The notes below the pieces were generated by a model that saw nothing but the letters and a program-made list of their open reading frames with translations, ran no database searches and was not told the DNA's origin. A stretch of DNA of 64,000 bases from Streptomyces fodineus (GTDB lineage Bacteria > Actinomycetota > Actinomycetes > Streptomycetales > Streptomycetaceae), in contig NZ_CP017248.1 of NCBI RefSeq assembly GCF_001735805.1, forward strand, positions 1,178,001-1,242,000, in the 5' to 3' direction. Positions 45,905-55,493 of the stretch are shown piece after piece (within the stretch, counting starts at the first letter, position 1; every line of letters starts with the position of its first letter). Made by a program: the position numbers and the translations under genes.

Positions 45905-46521
45905 TCAGTTGGTGAGTCGACGGTGGGATATGAGGGTCGCAGCGATCGCGGTGAAAGCGAGGAAGCGCTCCGGCTTGCGCTCGTAGCGGCGGTGGAGGCG
46001 TGGGCAGCCGGACAGCCAGGACACGGTCCCTTCCACGACCCAGCGGTGCCGGCCCAGGTGTCGGGACGACTCGATGCCCTTGTGGGCGAGGCGGTGCCGA
46101 ATGCCGCGGGCGGACAGCCGGCGCCGCAGGTGTCGTTGGTCGTATCCCGTCTCCCCGTGGAGTTTGCCGGGCCGTCGGCGTCGGGTCCGCGACGTGAGCG
46201 GATGGGCGGGATGCCACGGACAAGTGGAATGAGGGCCTGGCTGTCGTGGAGGTTCGCGGCGGAGATACCGATGGACAGGGGCCGCTGCGGTCGACGATGA
46301 GGTGGATTTTCGATCCGGCTTTGCCGCGGTCGGTCGGATTCGGTCCCGTCAGTTGCCCCTTTGAGGGCTCGGACGCTGACGGAGTCGATGGCGCACCGCG
46401 ACCAGTCCAGCCCGCCCCGGGAACCGAGTTCGTCGAGGACCAGCCGGTGCAGCTTGGCCCACACCCTGGCCTCGGTCCACTCTGCGAACCGGCGGAATGC
46501 AGTGACGCCTGACAGGCTCAT
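45905..46521 (-). pseudogene. IS5-family transposase, frameshifted remnant
   Basis: The start side reads MSLSGVTAFRRFAEWTEARVWAKLH and SVSVRALKG in one frame, typical of the N-terminal half of IS5-type DDE transposases. Then the sense continues in other frames: SIGISAANLHDS in one, and finally HRWVVEGTVSWLSGCPRL...YERKPERFLAF, the conserved C-terminal YREK-like region, in another, ending at a TGA at 45905. At least two frameshifts are needed, so it is inactive. I could not define terminal inverted repeats. Confidence 0.75.
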
Positions 46522-46660
46522 GAGAACCCCCACTCGTGGAACCTGCGCGGAGCCTGCTCGGACGATCGGCCGCCGGAGTGGCGGCCCGGATCGACAGGTT
46601 GCCCATCGGTCCTCGGTGACGCGGCCGACCGGCCGGTTCACCTCACATGGCCCGATACCC

Positions 46661-48163
46661 TCACGACAGGGACCAGGTCTGGCTGCCGGCGCTCGCAGCG
46701 GCTCCCGTCTCCTGGTCCACCGCCGCCTTCTCGGCGGTCGAGCCGTCCGCTACACCGATGTTCACGCCGCTGCCTACGCCCACCAGCATGTAGGTACTGC
46801 CGGAGTAGCTGCCGACCAGGTCGAGCGCCCACTGCTGGTTGGTGCCGCCGTTGCACCTGAACTGCTGCAGTTGCACACCGGCAGCCGTCGACTTGTACGG
46901 CACGTCCAGGCAGAGTCCGCTTTTCACACTGGTCAGCGTGTAGATGTTGTCCGCCACCCTGGTGAGGTTCCACTTCTGGTTGTCGCCGTTGTGGTCCGGA
47001 AACTGAATGACCTTGGCCTTTTCCTCCGGGTCGGCCCCGTATACATCCATCGCCATCGAACTCTTGGCATTGATCAGTTCGTGGACTCCGGCGGACGGCA
47101 GCCCGCTGCCGGCACTCCAGGTACCGGCAGCGGGATCGAGGGACCAGGTGGGGTACTGGCCGAGGTTGACGGTCGTTCCCCTGATCGTCAGCGGAAGCCA
47201 GATCAGCTGGGAGTTGCCGAGGTCGTTCGGGTTCCAGCGGTCGCCGGCGTAGAGATAGGTGGTGCCGGACGTGCCCTGCACGGTGATGATGTTGGCCGTC
47301 TGGCTGTTGTAGGTGTTGGTTCCCGGTCCGGCGAAGTCCCGGAACGACGACCAGGGTCCGCTCAGCGATGTGGCCGTGGCATAGACGTTGTCGTTGGTGG
47401 CCCAGCCCGACAGGTGGGAGCCGAACACGTAATAGAGTCCGTTGGCCTTCACCATGGCGGGCGACTCGATGCTCTTGTCGTCGCTGCCGCCCAGGACCGC
47501 AACCGCGCTGTCCACCGAGAGGTAGTCGGCGGAGAGCCGGTCGATGCGCAGACCGTGCCGGCGGTCCTCGCTCAGCAGATACGCGGTGCCGTCGATGTCC
47601 TGGAACGAGCCGATGTCACGGCTCTCGAAGCCGAGCGGCCGGAAGCTGCCCCGGTAGGTGTACGGCCCGCACGGCGTGCTGCTGGTTGCCACCCCGACCT
47701 TGGCCTCGGAGTAGCTCGGGTTGTCGATGTGCGTGTACATCACGTACGTGCGCGTCGAGGAGTTGTAGATGACCTTCGGCCGCTCCACGATCCGGTTCGG
47801 CCCGAGGTCGCCGCTGCTCTGCCTCGCCAAGGCCACGCCCTGATAGGTCCAGTTGGCGAGGTCGGTCGAGGTGTAGCAGGGGATGTTCTGGAATGACGTG
47901 TTGTCCTTGGTCCGCCCGGTCTTGTCCTCACCGAAGCCGTACCAGGTGTCACCGACGTCGATGATGCCCAGGCCGTGCAGTTGGAGGGTGTTGCCGTCCT
48001 GGTCGGTCCTGGTGGCTCCCAGGGTGAACGAGACCGTGGCCGCGCTCGCCTTCGCGGTGGGAAGCAGGAGTGCCGCAAGGCTGAGGAGCAGCGTCAGTAA
48101 CGCGGTGGCGACTGTGCGGAGGCGGGCGCCGGGCCGGAGGTCACGGGATCTTCCGATGGGCAT
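46661..48163 (-). CDS. secreted GH43 glycosidase (exo-beta-1,3-galactanase-like) with ricin-type domain
   Basis: A 500-residue exported enzyme from ATG 48163 with a long signal (LRTVATALLTLLLSLAALLLPTAKASA). The catalytic five-blade propeller spans about 45-350: HGLGIIDVGDTWYGFGED, ESRDIGSFQDIDGTAYLLSEDR and ESPAMVKANGLYYVFGSHLSGW resemble the GH43 exo-beta-1,3-galactanases. Residues ~370-500 form a ricin-B/CBM13 lectin (DHNGDNQKWNLT, NGGTNQQWALD). It may strip the beta-1,3-galactan backbone of arabinogalactan proteins. The signal peptide holds a TTA leucine codon (48098-48100), suggesting bldA-dependent translation. Subfamily is inferred. Confidence 0.85.
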   Translation of the reverse strand: MPIGRSRDLRPGARLRTVATALLTLLLSLAALLLPTAKASAATVSFTLGATRTDQDGNTLQLHGLGIIDVGDTWYGFGEDKTGRTKDNTSFQNIPCYTSTDLANWTYQGVALARQSSGDLGPNRIVERPKVIYNSSTRTYVMYTHIDNPSYSEAKVGVATSSTPCGPYTYRGSFRPLGFESRDIGSFQDIDGTAYLLSEDRRHGLRIDRLSADYLSVDSAVAVLGGSDDKSIESPAMVKANGLYYVFGSHLSGWATNDNVYATATSLSGPWSSFRDFAGPGTNTYNSQTANIITVQGTSGTTYLYAGDRWNPNDLGNSQLIWLPLTIRGTTVNLGQYPTWSLDPAAGTWSAGSGLPSAGVHELINAKSSMAMDVYGADPEEKAKVIQFPDHNGDNQKWNLTRVADNIYTLTSVKSGLCLDVPYKSTAAGVQLQQFRCNGGTNQQWALDLVGSYSGSTYMLVGVGSGVNIGVADGSTAEKAAVDQETGAAASAGSQTWSLS

Positions 48164-48335
48164 GTCTCTCACCTCTCTCCCTGCACCAGTTGCAGCCCGG
48201 CACCGGCGATGATGGTGGCGGTTGTCAGCAGCAGGCAGGCCCGAACGATGGTCTGGGCTCTGGTGAGGGGAGTGACCGGGGTGTTGGCAGCCACGGTGAT
48301 TCCTTGATCGCCTCGGAGTTGACCACGGTCGGTGT

Positions 48336-49097
48336 TCAGACCTGCTCGGTGGGGCGTACGAGCAACTCGGCGACGGCCACGTGCCGGGGGCGGGTGACGA
48401 TGTAGCCGACGGTGTCGGCGATGTCCTGGCCCTGCAGCCGCTCGATGTCGCCCAGGGACGAGGCGATGTACTGCTGGACGGCGTCCGGGTTGTGCGTGCG
48501 CAGTTCGGTGTCGACGCTGCCCGGCTCGATGACGGACACGCGCACGTGCTGGCGTGCCAGTTCCTGGCGCAGGGATTCGCTGAAGGCGCCGACGCCGAAC
48601 TTGGTGGCGCAGTACACGGCGGACATGGCATAGGCGTTGCGGCCGGCGAGCGAGCCGATGTTGACGATGTCGGCGACCTGACGCGGTGCCTCGGCGGCTG
48701 CCTTGACCAGGTGGGGAATGGCCGCGTGGGTGCTGTACATCAGGCCCATGAGGTTGATGTCGATCATGCGCCGCCAGTCGTTCAGGTCCGCCCCGGGGGC
48801 GGGGCCGAGCAGCATGAGACCGGCGTTGTTGACCAGGGTGTCCAGGCGGCCCAGGCCCTCGACGGTCCGCTCGACCGCTTCCGCGGCGGCCTGGGCGTCG
48901 GTGATGTCGGCAGGCACGACCAGGGCCTTTCCGCCGATGCCGGTGATTTCCGTGGCGAGTGCGGTGAGCCGGTCCTCGCGGCGGCCGACCAGGGCCACGG
49001 AGGCGCCCTGGCGGGTCAGCTCCAGGGCGGTGGCGTGGCCGATCCCGCTGGAGGCACCGGTGACCAGGGCGACAGTGCCTTCAAGACGACGAGTCAT
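48336..49097 (-). CDS. SDR-family oxidoreductase, copy 1 of a duplicated SDR/TetR pair
   Basis: A 253-residue classical SDR: TGASSGIGHATALEL, NNAGLMLLGP, the catalytic YCATKFG and EPGSVDTELRTH. It is of the YdfG/clavaldehyde-type group with unknown substrate. Its start faces a truncated tetR gene 130 bp away. The same gene begins again at 63930 on the other strand with about 90 % identity over the visible 71 bases. This copy appears intact. Confidence 0.9.
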   Translation of the reverse strand: MTRRLEGTVALVTGASSGIGHATALELTRQGASVALVGRREDRLTALATEITGIGGKALVVPADITDAQAAAEAVERTVEGLGRLDTLVNNAGLMLLGPAPGADLNDWRRMIDINLMGLMYSTHAAIPHLVKAAAEAPRQVADIVNIGSLAGRNAYAMSAVYCATKFGVGAFSESLRQELARQHVRVSVIEPGSVDTELRTHNPDAVQQYIASSLGDIERLQGQDIADTVGYIVTRPRHVAVAELLVRPTEQV

Positions 49098-49226
49098 GGG
49101 TTCAAGCCTTTCGATGAACGGTCACGCTGCTCGGGGGCCGTACCGGACAAGGGGGTGACGGCCTATCGGTGAGGGCCGTACGGGGGTGGAGGCCGCTCAG
49201 GACCGGGCCGAGGGCCCAATGGGGAA

Positions 49227-49469
49227 GTGAGCATCGCCGGACAGAAGAACACCGGCACCGCGCGTCGGGGAACCAAGGAGGAGGGAGAGCTGCCGCCTCG
49301 CGAGCGCCTGGTCCGGGCCGCGCGGCGGCTGTTCTGTTACGAGGGCGTCCGCGCGATCGGCGTGGAACGGCTGATCGCCGAGGCCGGGGTGACCAAGGCG
49401 ACCTTCTACCGGCACTTCGTCTCCAAGGACGACCTGGTCGTGGCTTACCTGCTGACCAAGGACGACTAG
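49227..49469 (+). pseudogene. truncated TetR-family regulator
   Basis: The frame from GTG 49227 covers 80 residues and contains the whole TetR helix-turn-helix (RLIAEAGVTKATFYRHFVSKDDLVVAYLL), then ends at TAG just after TKDD. The intact relative at 63199-63807 continues TKDAYYKQVAEP for another ~120 residues of ligand-binding domain. The missing part is absent downstream, so this is a deletion, not a frameshift. A free DNA-binding domain might still be made, but would probably not dimerise. Confidence 0.85.
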
Positions 49470-50867
49470 GCCGAGAGGCCGCGCCCAAGAGGCAGGAAGA
49501 CCGGTCGTTCTCCATGCCGGAGATAGCCCCCTCGGCAGACTCACGCCAGTGGTCGATCCACTTGCGGGATCCCTCACTGGTCCACCGCCGCCGCAGAGGT
49601 CCGCCGGCTTGCACGGCCGACCTCCTCCGCTCCCTGATCTCCCGGCGCAGGCGATGACCGTGGTCGAGGTGGCATCGACCGTCGGGACCAAGGTTGCGCG
49701 GAGACCCGCCGAGGGAGCTCCCGTCGATGGCCGACCACACACCGGTCGGGCACTCCGCACCAGCCATGACGGCAACCAGCACAACTGCCCCGCCCGGCCC
49801 CCGCCGCAGCGTGTGGCGACCGGGTCCGGAACAGGGGAGCGCGGACGAAGAACGTTGCATGGCGACCCCTGGGGCAGAGAGCAGCGACCCTGGGAACTTA
49901 AGACGCAAAGACACGAGATCGATCAGAAACAAACGGCATCTAACAGCACGCCCATGACACCTGTTCGGAGTGTCGAACGTCAAGGGCTGTGCGTCGCCTT
50001 TCTCGACTTGAGGTCACGCCAAGAGATCCGATGATCACGCGCAGGGGCTGCTCCCATGGCTCCGCGCAGCCGTGAGGCGTGGTGATGCGTTTGACGAAGC
50101 GCGCGGAGAAGCCCAGCACAAGCCCTGTGCGGCCAGGACATCCGACGTAGGCGCCCGGACTTTCACTCAACCGGCCGCGGCAGAGCTCCCACGCCAATCC
50201 CTCAGAAAACAACATCTTCCTCGGCCCAGTGTCTTGACAGTCTTGCGTGAGCACGCGGTACAACTACGCCATTGGGCATGATGCGTTGACCTCGACCGCC
50301 GCGGACACATGCCCTGGCAGCCGTCGATGAAGAACGTTCACCGGTACTGCCTCATTGACCACCACTGATGCAGGCGGGGGATCCCTCCCTCACGCCATCG
50401 ACAGGATCACCCATGACGATCTCCCGTTCCCGTTCGCCGACCAGACCGACCGTCTCCCTGCGAGCTCGGCATTCATCGGCTCGCTGCATAACACGCACGG
50501 CCCACTTCACCGCTGCGCGACCCAACTTACGTGCGGCTTTGGCCGCTTGAGCATCGGTCACTCGCAGCATCCGTACAGCGCCGTCGAGCCGGGCAAGCCA
50601 GGCAGGTAGCACCCTTCATGTCTCGGCGCACGGACAGATCACCCCCGGGGGACGGGTCCTGGGTAAACGCGTGCCAGTTCACCGGCAGCATCGCTGATCA
50701 GTCTCGCTGGCCCTGCGAAACCGCGAGGCGCCCCCGGCCGACCGCCGCTGCCGTGCACGGATCGGTCCAGTGCTACCCGCTCGAAAGCCGCTCACCCCCC
50801 CCCACTCGTAAACGCCGGCAGCCCGATGTTCGGCATGCCCGAAACGCCCTCAGGAAGGACGATCCTG
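49470..50867. other. 1.4-kb region without intact genes, remnants only
   Basis: It contains a 16-base operator-like element (49496-49511) that recurs inverted at 63005-63020, and a promoter-operator copy (49954-49983). A minus-strand stretch from about 49881 reads MQRSSSALPCSGPGRHTLRRG with a hydrophobic run, like a decayed lipoprotein or Tat signal. Just before the GH59 gene TTCGGCATGCCCGAA (50829-50843) is an operator-like palindrome. An 86-codon minus frame at 50352-50612 is open but unrecognised. Confidence 0.5.
49954..49983 (-). promoter_or_regulatory. orphan promoter-operator copy
   Basis: On the minus strand TTGACG (49978-49983) and TGTCAT (49954-49959) are 18 bases apart. Between them lies GTTCGGAGTGTCGAAC (plus-strand reading, 49963-49978) with 5-bp inverted arms. 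The arrangement and flanks match the promoter of the binding-protein gene at 61006-61035, but no intact gene follows. Confidence 0.55.
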
Positions 50868-53390
50868 ATGCTTCCTCATACCCGCCCGCCTACGGTCGAC
50901 ATGGGAGACCGACGCTGTTGGACAGCAGTTCTCGCCGTCGTCGGGCTCTGCTTGGCGCTGGTCACCGGCGTGGCACCGACCCGTGCACACGCCGCGACGG
51001 GGACCCCGATCAGCGTCGACGGCAATTCCCAGGGTCGCACGTTCGACGGCGTCGGAGCCATCAGCGGTGGCGGTGGCAACACCCGCCTGCTCGTCGACTA
51101 CCCCGAGCCGCAGCGCAGCCAGATCCTGGATTACCTCTTCAAGCCCGGCTACGGCGCGTCCCTGCACATGTTGAAGGTGGAGATCGGCGGCGACACCAAC
51201 ACCACCGACGGCGCCGAATCCAGCATCGAACACTCACCGGGCAGCATCAACTGCGACAACGGCTACGAGTGGTGGCTGATGCAGCAGGCCAAGCAACGCA
51301 ACCCGAACATCAAGCTGTACGCCCTCGCCTGGGGCGCCCCGGGCTTCCTCGGCGGCCACGACTTCTGGTCCACCAGCTCACCGTCGACGGTGGACTACCT
51401 CATGACCTGGCTCGACTGTGCCAAGAAGCACAACTTCACCATCGACTACCTCGGCGGCTGGAACGAGAGGTACGACAGCGAGAAGAGCCCCGCCTGGTAC
51501 GAAGCCCTGCACGCCGCCCTCGTGCAGCACGGCTATGCCTCCACGAAGGTCGTCGGCGCGGACAACAACTGGCAGAACGCGGACGACATCGCGTCCAACT
51601 CCGAGCTGTCCAAGGCAGTAGACATCCTCGGCACACACTATCCCTGCGGCTACCGAAGCGATCAGAAGGACTGCTCCTCTACGCACAACGGCAGCAACGG
51701 AGCCGCGCAGGCATCCGGGAAACAGCTGTGGGCGAGCGAGAACGGCTCGGACGACGCCGACTACGGCGCCGTGGCGATGGCCCGCGGTATCAACCGCGGT
51801 TATCTGGACGGAAAGATGACCGCCTACATCAACTGGCCCATCGTGGCGTCGATCTCCCCCAACCTCGACTTCAACGGCGTGGGCTTGATCCAGGCCAACC
51901 AGCCCTGGTCCGGCGCCTACAACGTCGGCCGCAGCACCTGGACGATGGCTCAGACCAGCCAGTTCACCTCCCCCGGCTGGAAGTACCTCGACAACTCCGG
52001 CGGCTATCTCGCCGGCGGCACCGACAAGAGCAAGGGCAGCTACGTCAGCTACGCGGCCCCGGACAAGTCCGCCTGGAGCACCGTCTTCGAGACCATGGAC
52101 GCCACCGCCGACCAGACCGTCTCCCTCTCCGTCACCGGTGGTCTGCCCAGCGGCACCCTCCACGTCTGGACAACCGACCTGAGCGACGACCATCCGCGCA
52201 TGGTGGCCGCGCCCGACCTGACGGCGACCGGCGGCACCTACCAGCTCACCCTGAAGGCCAAGCACCTCTACACCACCACCACCACCGGGCAGGCACCCGG
52301 CACCGTCACGGGCCCGCAGCGCACCATCCAGAAACTCCCCTACTCCGACACCTTCTCCGGGTACCACACGGGCTCGGAGGCCAAGTACTTCGCCAGCATG
52401 AACGGCGCCTTCGAGGCAGCGCCCTGCGGCGGAGGGCGCAGCGGCCAGTGCCTGCGCCAGATGACCACCACAACGCCGATCCAGTGGACCGGCGAGTCCA
52501 GGAATCAGCCGTACACCACCATGGGCGACGTCAACTGGTCCAACTACACCGTCTCCGCAGACGTGTTGCTGGAGAAGTCGGGAGCCGGAGCCGACCTGCT
52601 GGGCCGCGTCGGCTGGCAGAAGAAGAACAACAACGGTCTCAACGCCTATCACCTGACCCTCGACACCGCAGGCAACTGGGCCCTGCAGAAGAGCGACCAG
52701 GCGTGGAACTTCACCACGCTCCCGGGCGCCAGCGGCAAGCTTGAGAAGGCGCCGGGCACCAACACCTGGCACCGGCTCTCCCTCACCTTCCAGGGCAGCA
52801 CCATCACCGCGAAGATCGACGGCACCCAGGTCGCCAGTCTCACCGACAGCAGCTACGGCGCCGGACAGATCGGGCTCGGCACCGTCTGGGACTCCGACAC
52901 ACATGGGTACTACGGAGTCCAGTACTCCAACCTGTCCGTCACCCCGGGGACGACGACGAACCTGAACGGAACCTACAAGATCGTCAACGTCAACAGCGGC
53001 CTGGCGCTCGACGCCCAGCACGAAGACACCGCCAAGGGAACGCCGATCATCCAGTATCCGTGCAAGGACCAGTCGAACCAGAAGTGGACGCTGACCGCCA
53101 ACGAGGACGGCTACTACACCATCACCGGCGTCGGCAGTAACAAGGTGCTGGACGTGTCGAAGAAGACCACGTTGCCCGAAACCCAACTGCAACTGTGGGA
53201 CGGCAACGACGGCACCAACCAGCAATGGGCGGTGACACCGTCGACCGACGGCGCCTTCACCATCGAATCCCGCAACAGCGGCCACCTGGTCGACGTCTTC
53301 CACGGCTCAAAGGACGAAAAGGCCCCGGTCATCCAGTGGAATCCGAACGGAGACAGCAACCAGCGGTGGAAGCTGGAGAAGGTCGGATGA
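50868..53390 (+). CDS. GH59 galactocerebrosidase-like enzyme with ricin-type domain
   Basis: An 840-residue exported enzyme; ATG 50868 has AGGAAGGA upstream and yields a signal ending ...APTRAHA. The catalytic domain closely tracks animal galactosylceramidase: FDGVGAISGGGGNTRLLVDYPEP, ILDYLFKPGYGASLHMLKVE and NGYEWWLMQQAKQRNPNI. Acid/base Glu 200 is in GGWNERYD and the nucleophile Glu 291 in QLWASENGS. The beta-sandwich and lectin parts of GALC follow, and then an extra ricin-B domain (~700-840; SNQKWTLT, TNQQWAVT, SNQRWKLE). It should remove beta-linked galactose. In a soil bacterium, plant or microbial galactosides or glycolipids are likelier substrates than animal ceramides. Confidence 0.92.
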   Translation: MLPHTRPPTVDMGDRRCWTAVLAVVGLCLALVTGVAPTRAHAATGTPISVDGNSQGRTFDGVGAISGGGGNTRLLVDYPEPQRSQILDYLFKPGYGASLHMLKVEIGGDTNTTDGAESSIEHSPGSINCDNGYEWWLMQQAKQRNPNIKLYALAWGAPGFLGGHDFWSTSSPSTVDYLMTWLDCAKKHNFTIDYLGGWNERYDSEKSPAWYEALHAALVQHGYASTKVVGADNNWQNADDIASNSELSKAVDILGTHYPCGYRSDQKDCSSTHNGSNGAAQASGKQLWASENGSDDADYGAVAMARGINRGYLDGKMTAYINWPIVASISPNLDFNGVGLIQANQPWSGAYNVGRSTWTMAQTSQFTSPGWKYLDNSGGYLAGGTDKSKGSYVSYAAPDKSAWSTVFETMDATADQTVSLSVTGGLPSGTLHVWTTDLSDDHPRMVAAPDLTATGGTYQLTLKAKHLYTTTTTGQAPGTVTGPQRTIQKLPYSDTFSGYHTGSEAKYFASMNGAFEAAPCGGGRSGQCLRQMTTTTPIQWTGESRNQPYTTMGDVNWSNYTVSADVLLEKSGAGADLLGRVGWQKKNNNGLNAYHLTLDTAGNWALQKSDQAWNFTTLPGASGKLEKAPGTNTWHRLSLTFQGSTITAKIDGTQVASLTDSSYGAGQIGLGTVWDSDTHGYYGVQYSNLSVTPGTTTNLNGTYKIVNVNSGLALDAQHEDTAKGTPIIQYPCKDQSNQKWTLTANEDGYYTITGVGSNKVLDVSKKTTLPETQLQLWDGNDGTNQQWAVTPSTDGAFTIESRNSGHLVDVFHGSKDEKAPVIQWNPNGDSNQRWKLEKVG

Positions 53391-53480
53391 CCGACCCGCA
53401 CTGAGCGGGGCCGCCGCGGGCCACGGTCGACCGGGCCCCGACGACGGAATATCAGGGGTGGTGAACACCCACTGGACGCC

Positions 53481-53513
53481 GTGCGCCTCGTCATCGGATG
53501 TGACGAGGCGCAC
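53481..53513. terminator. perfect 13-bp hairpin after the GH59 gene
   Basis: GTGCGCCTCGTCA (53481-53493) pairs fully with TGACGAGGCGCAC (53501-53513) around TCGGATG, 90 bases past the GH59 stop. The rest of 53391-53729 holds no gene. Confidence 0.8.
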
Positions 53514-53729
53514 GTGCACGCCCGGCCGAGACGGTTTCCGGAAAACCCGACCGGCGCGGAAGACGCGTGCGTCGCCGCGCTCGCCACCGGCCCGGCCGCC
53601 AAGCGGACCCGGCGTGACCTGCTGCGTGACGCATGGCCCTCTCGGCTGCCGCGGTGACGTGGGCTGCTGGAGCTTCGAACGCGCCGCGCCGGGCCCCTCA
53701 CCACGCAAAGACTCAAGGAAGAGGTTCTC

Positions 53730-55388
53730 ATGCGCATATGCAGACGTCTCGCTGTCCCGGTCGGCCTGGGCCTTGTGGCCTGTGCCCTGGCCGGGACCGG
53801 CGCTACGGCCCACGCGGCCTCGGCAGCTCCCGCCTCCGGCACCGTCTACACCCTGACGAACGCCGCGAGCCACATGCTGATGGACGTCCAATACGGCGCA
53901 ACCGGTCCCGGCAAGCCGATCGTCCAGTGGCCGTCGAACAACGGGGCCAACCAGCAATGGCTCCTGACCCGGACCAGCTCCGGCGCGTACACCGTCATGA
54001 GCGCCAACAGCGGCCTGTGCCTGGACACCCCCGACCCGCAGAACTCCACCCCGCCTGTCCAGCTCGTCCAGAACAGGTGCGATGGCGCCGCCAGCCAGCA
54101 ATGGAAGATCGAAGCCGTCGGCGACGGCACCTACACCCTTGCCAACACCGCCAACGGCCTGCTCGCCGACAACGCCAAGTCGTCCACCACCGAAGGCACC
54201 GAGATCGTCCAGTGGCGGTCCAACGGCGGCGCCAACCAGCGCTGGACCCTCACCCCGCTCACACGGGTCGGCACCTACACCGCCGGCCTGATGTACAACG
54301 GACCCTCCTTCACCAACCAGAGCATCCGGATGGTCGCGCACACCACCGTCGCAGGATCCATGCTCCGCATCCGACTGAGCAACCTCTACGGCACCAAACC
54401 GCTGACCATCGACGCCGTCGACCTCGCCCGGCAAAGCAGCACCCCCGGCACCGCCGTCCCCGGCACCCACCGGACCGTCACCTTCAACGGCAGCGCCTCC
54501 GTCACCATCCCCGCCGGGCAGGACGTCGCCAGCGACCCGATCCCGATGGCCGTGGACGCGAACACGGACCAGCTCGTGAGCATCCACCTGCCGGGCACGC
54601 CCGCCGGCACCACCTGGCACGAACAGGCACAGGAAACCGCCTGGATCTCCACCGACGGCAACCACGTCACCGACGAGAGCACCGGCAACTACCCGAGCAC
54701 GAAGACATCCTGGTACTTCCTCGACGGCCTGGACGTCATCTCCCCGACCGCCACCGGAACCCTGGTGTGCGTCGGGGACTCCATCACCGACGGCGTCGGT
54801 TCCACTCGGGGCGCCAACCGCCGCTGGCCCGACTACCTCGCCCAGCGCATGAACTCCGCCTCCAGCGGCCCCACCCTCGGCGTCGTGGACGCCGGCATCG
54901 GCACCAACCGCGTGCTGACAGACGTCAACGCCAACAACCCCAGCCTCCAGAGCCGATTCGCCCACGACGTGCTCGGCCAGCCCAACGTCAAAAGCGTGAT
55001 CCTGCTGGAGGGCATCAACGACATCGGCAGCAACATCGGCTCGAACGGATCCAGCCCAGTGACCGCCGCGGACCTCGAGAACGGCATGCAGGCCGTGATC
55101 CACAAAGCCCATGCCGCCGGCGTGAAGATCATCGGCGGCACGATCCTGCCCTACGAGGGCGCCAACTACTACACGCCTGACGGCGAGAAGGTCCGCGATG
55201 CCGTCAACCAATGGATCCGCACCAGCGGTGCCTTCGACGGCGTCATCGACTTCGACAAGGCAATGCAGGACCCGGGCAACCCTCGGGCCCTCAACGACGC
55301 CTACGACAGCGGCGACCACCTGCACCCCAACGACGCCGGCTATCAGGCGATGGCCAACGCCGTGAACCTCTCCCTGCTCACGCCGTGA
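53730..55388 (+). CDS. secreted ricin-type lectin / SGNH hydrolase
   Basis: A 552-residue exported protein with GGAAGAGG before ATG 53730 and a signal ending in AHAASA. A ricin-B domain fills about 35-175 (GANQQWLLT, ASQQWKIE, GANQRWTLT). A jelly-roll linker follows, then the SGNH/GDSL esterase with GDSITDG near residue 349, GIND, and DHLHPND holding the catalytic Asp-His. It probably removes acyl groups (acetyl or similar) from polysaccharide held by the lectin. It stands after the GH59 gene on the same strand but behind a terminator, so has its own promoter. Confidence 0.92.
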   Translation: MRICRRLAVPVGLGLVACALAGTGATAHAASAAPASGTVYTLTNAASHMLMDVQYGATGPGKPIVQWPSNNGANQQWLLTRTSSGAYTVMSANSGLCLDTPDPQNSTPPVQLVQNRCDGAASQQWKIEAVGDGTYTLANTANGLLADNAKSSTTEGTEIVQWRSNGGANQRWTLTPLTRVGTYTAGLMYNGPSFTNQSIRMVAHTTVAGSMLRIRLSNLYGTKPLTIDAVDLARQSSTPGTAVPGTHRTVTFNGSASVTIPAGQDVASDPIPMAVDANTDQLVSIHLPGTPAGTTWHEQAQETAWISTDGNHVTDESTGNYPSTKTSWYFLDGLDVISPTATGTLVCVGDSITDGVGSTRGANRRWPDYLAQRMNSASSGPTLGVVDAGIGTNRVLTDVNANNPSLQSRFAHDVLGQPNVKSVILLEGINDIGSNIGSNGSSPVTAADLENGMQAVIHKAHAAGVKIIGGTILPYEGANYYTPDGEKVRDAVNQWIRTSGAFDGVIDFDKAMQDPGNPRALNDAYDSGDHLHPNDAGYQAMANAVNLSLLTP

Positions 55389-55441
55389 CACCGTGACGCG
55401 GAGCCTCCGCGGACCCGCTGATCGAGAGCGCAGATGCAGCT

Positions 55442-55475
55442 TTGGGCCCCGCGCTCCACGGAGTGTGGGACCCAA
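55442..55475. terminator. bidirectional hairpin between convergent SGNH and GH27 genes
   Basis: TTGGGCCCCGCGCTCC and GGAGTGTGGGACCCAA form a 16-pair stem with one mismatch and two G-T pairs, halfway between the two stop codons. Confidence 0.7.
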
Positions 55476-55493
55476 CGTGTCGCAGGCGGAGGG

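Noticed and set aside
49102..49983. 293-codon minus-strand open frame
   Set aside because: It runs antisense through the tetR remnant and has no consistent coding bias; only its start hints at a lost signal peptide, reported separately.
50868..53390. GH30 assignment for the large glycosidase
   Set aside because: GH30 and GH59 share a fold, but the FDGVGAISGGGG, ILDYLFKPGYGASLH and GYEWWLM segments match galactocerebrosidase (GH59) throughout.
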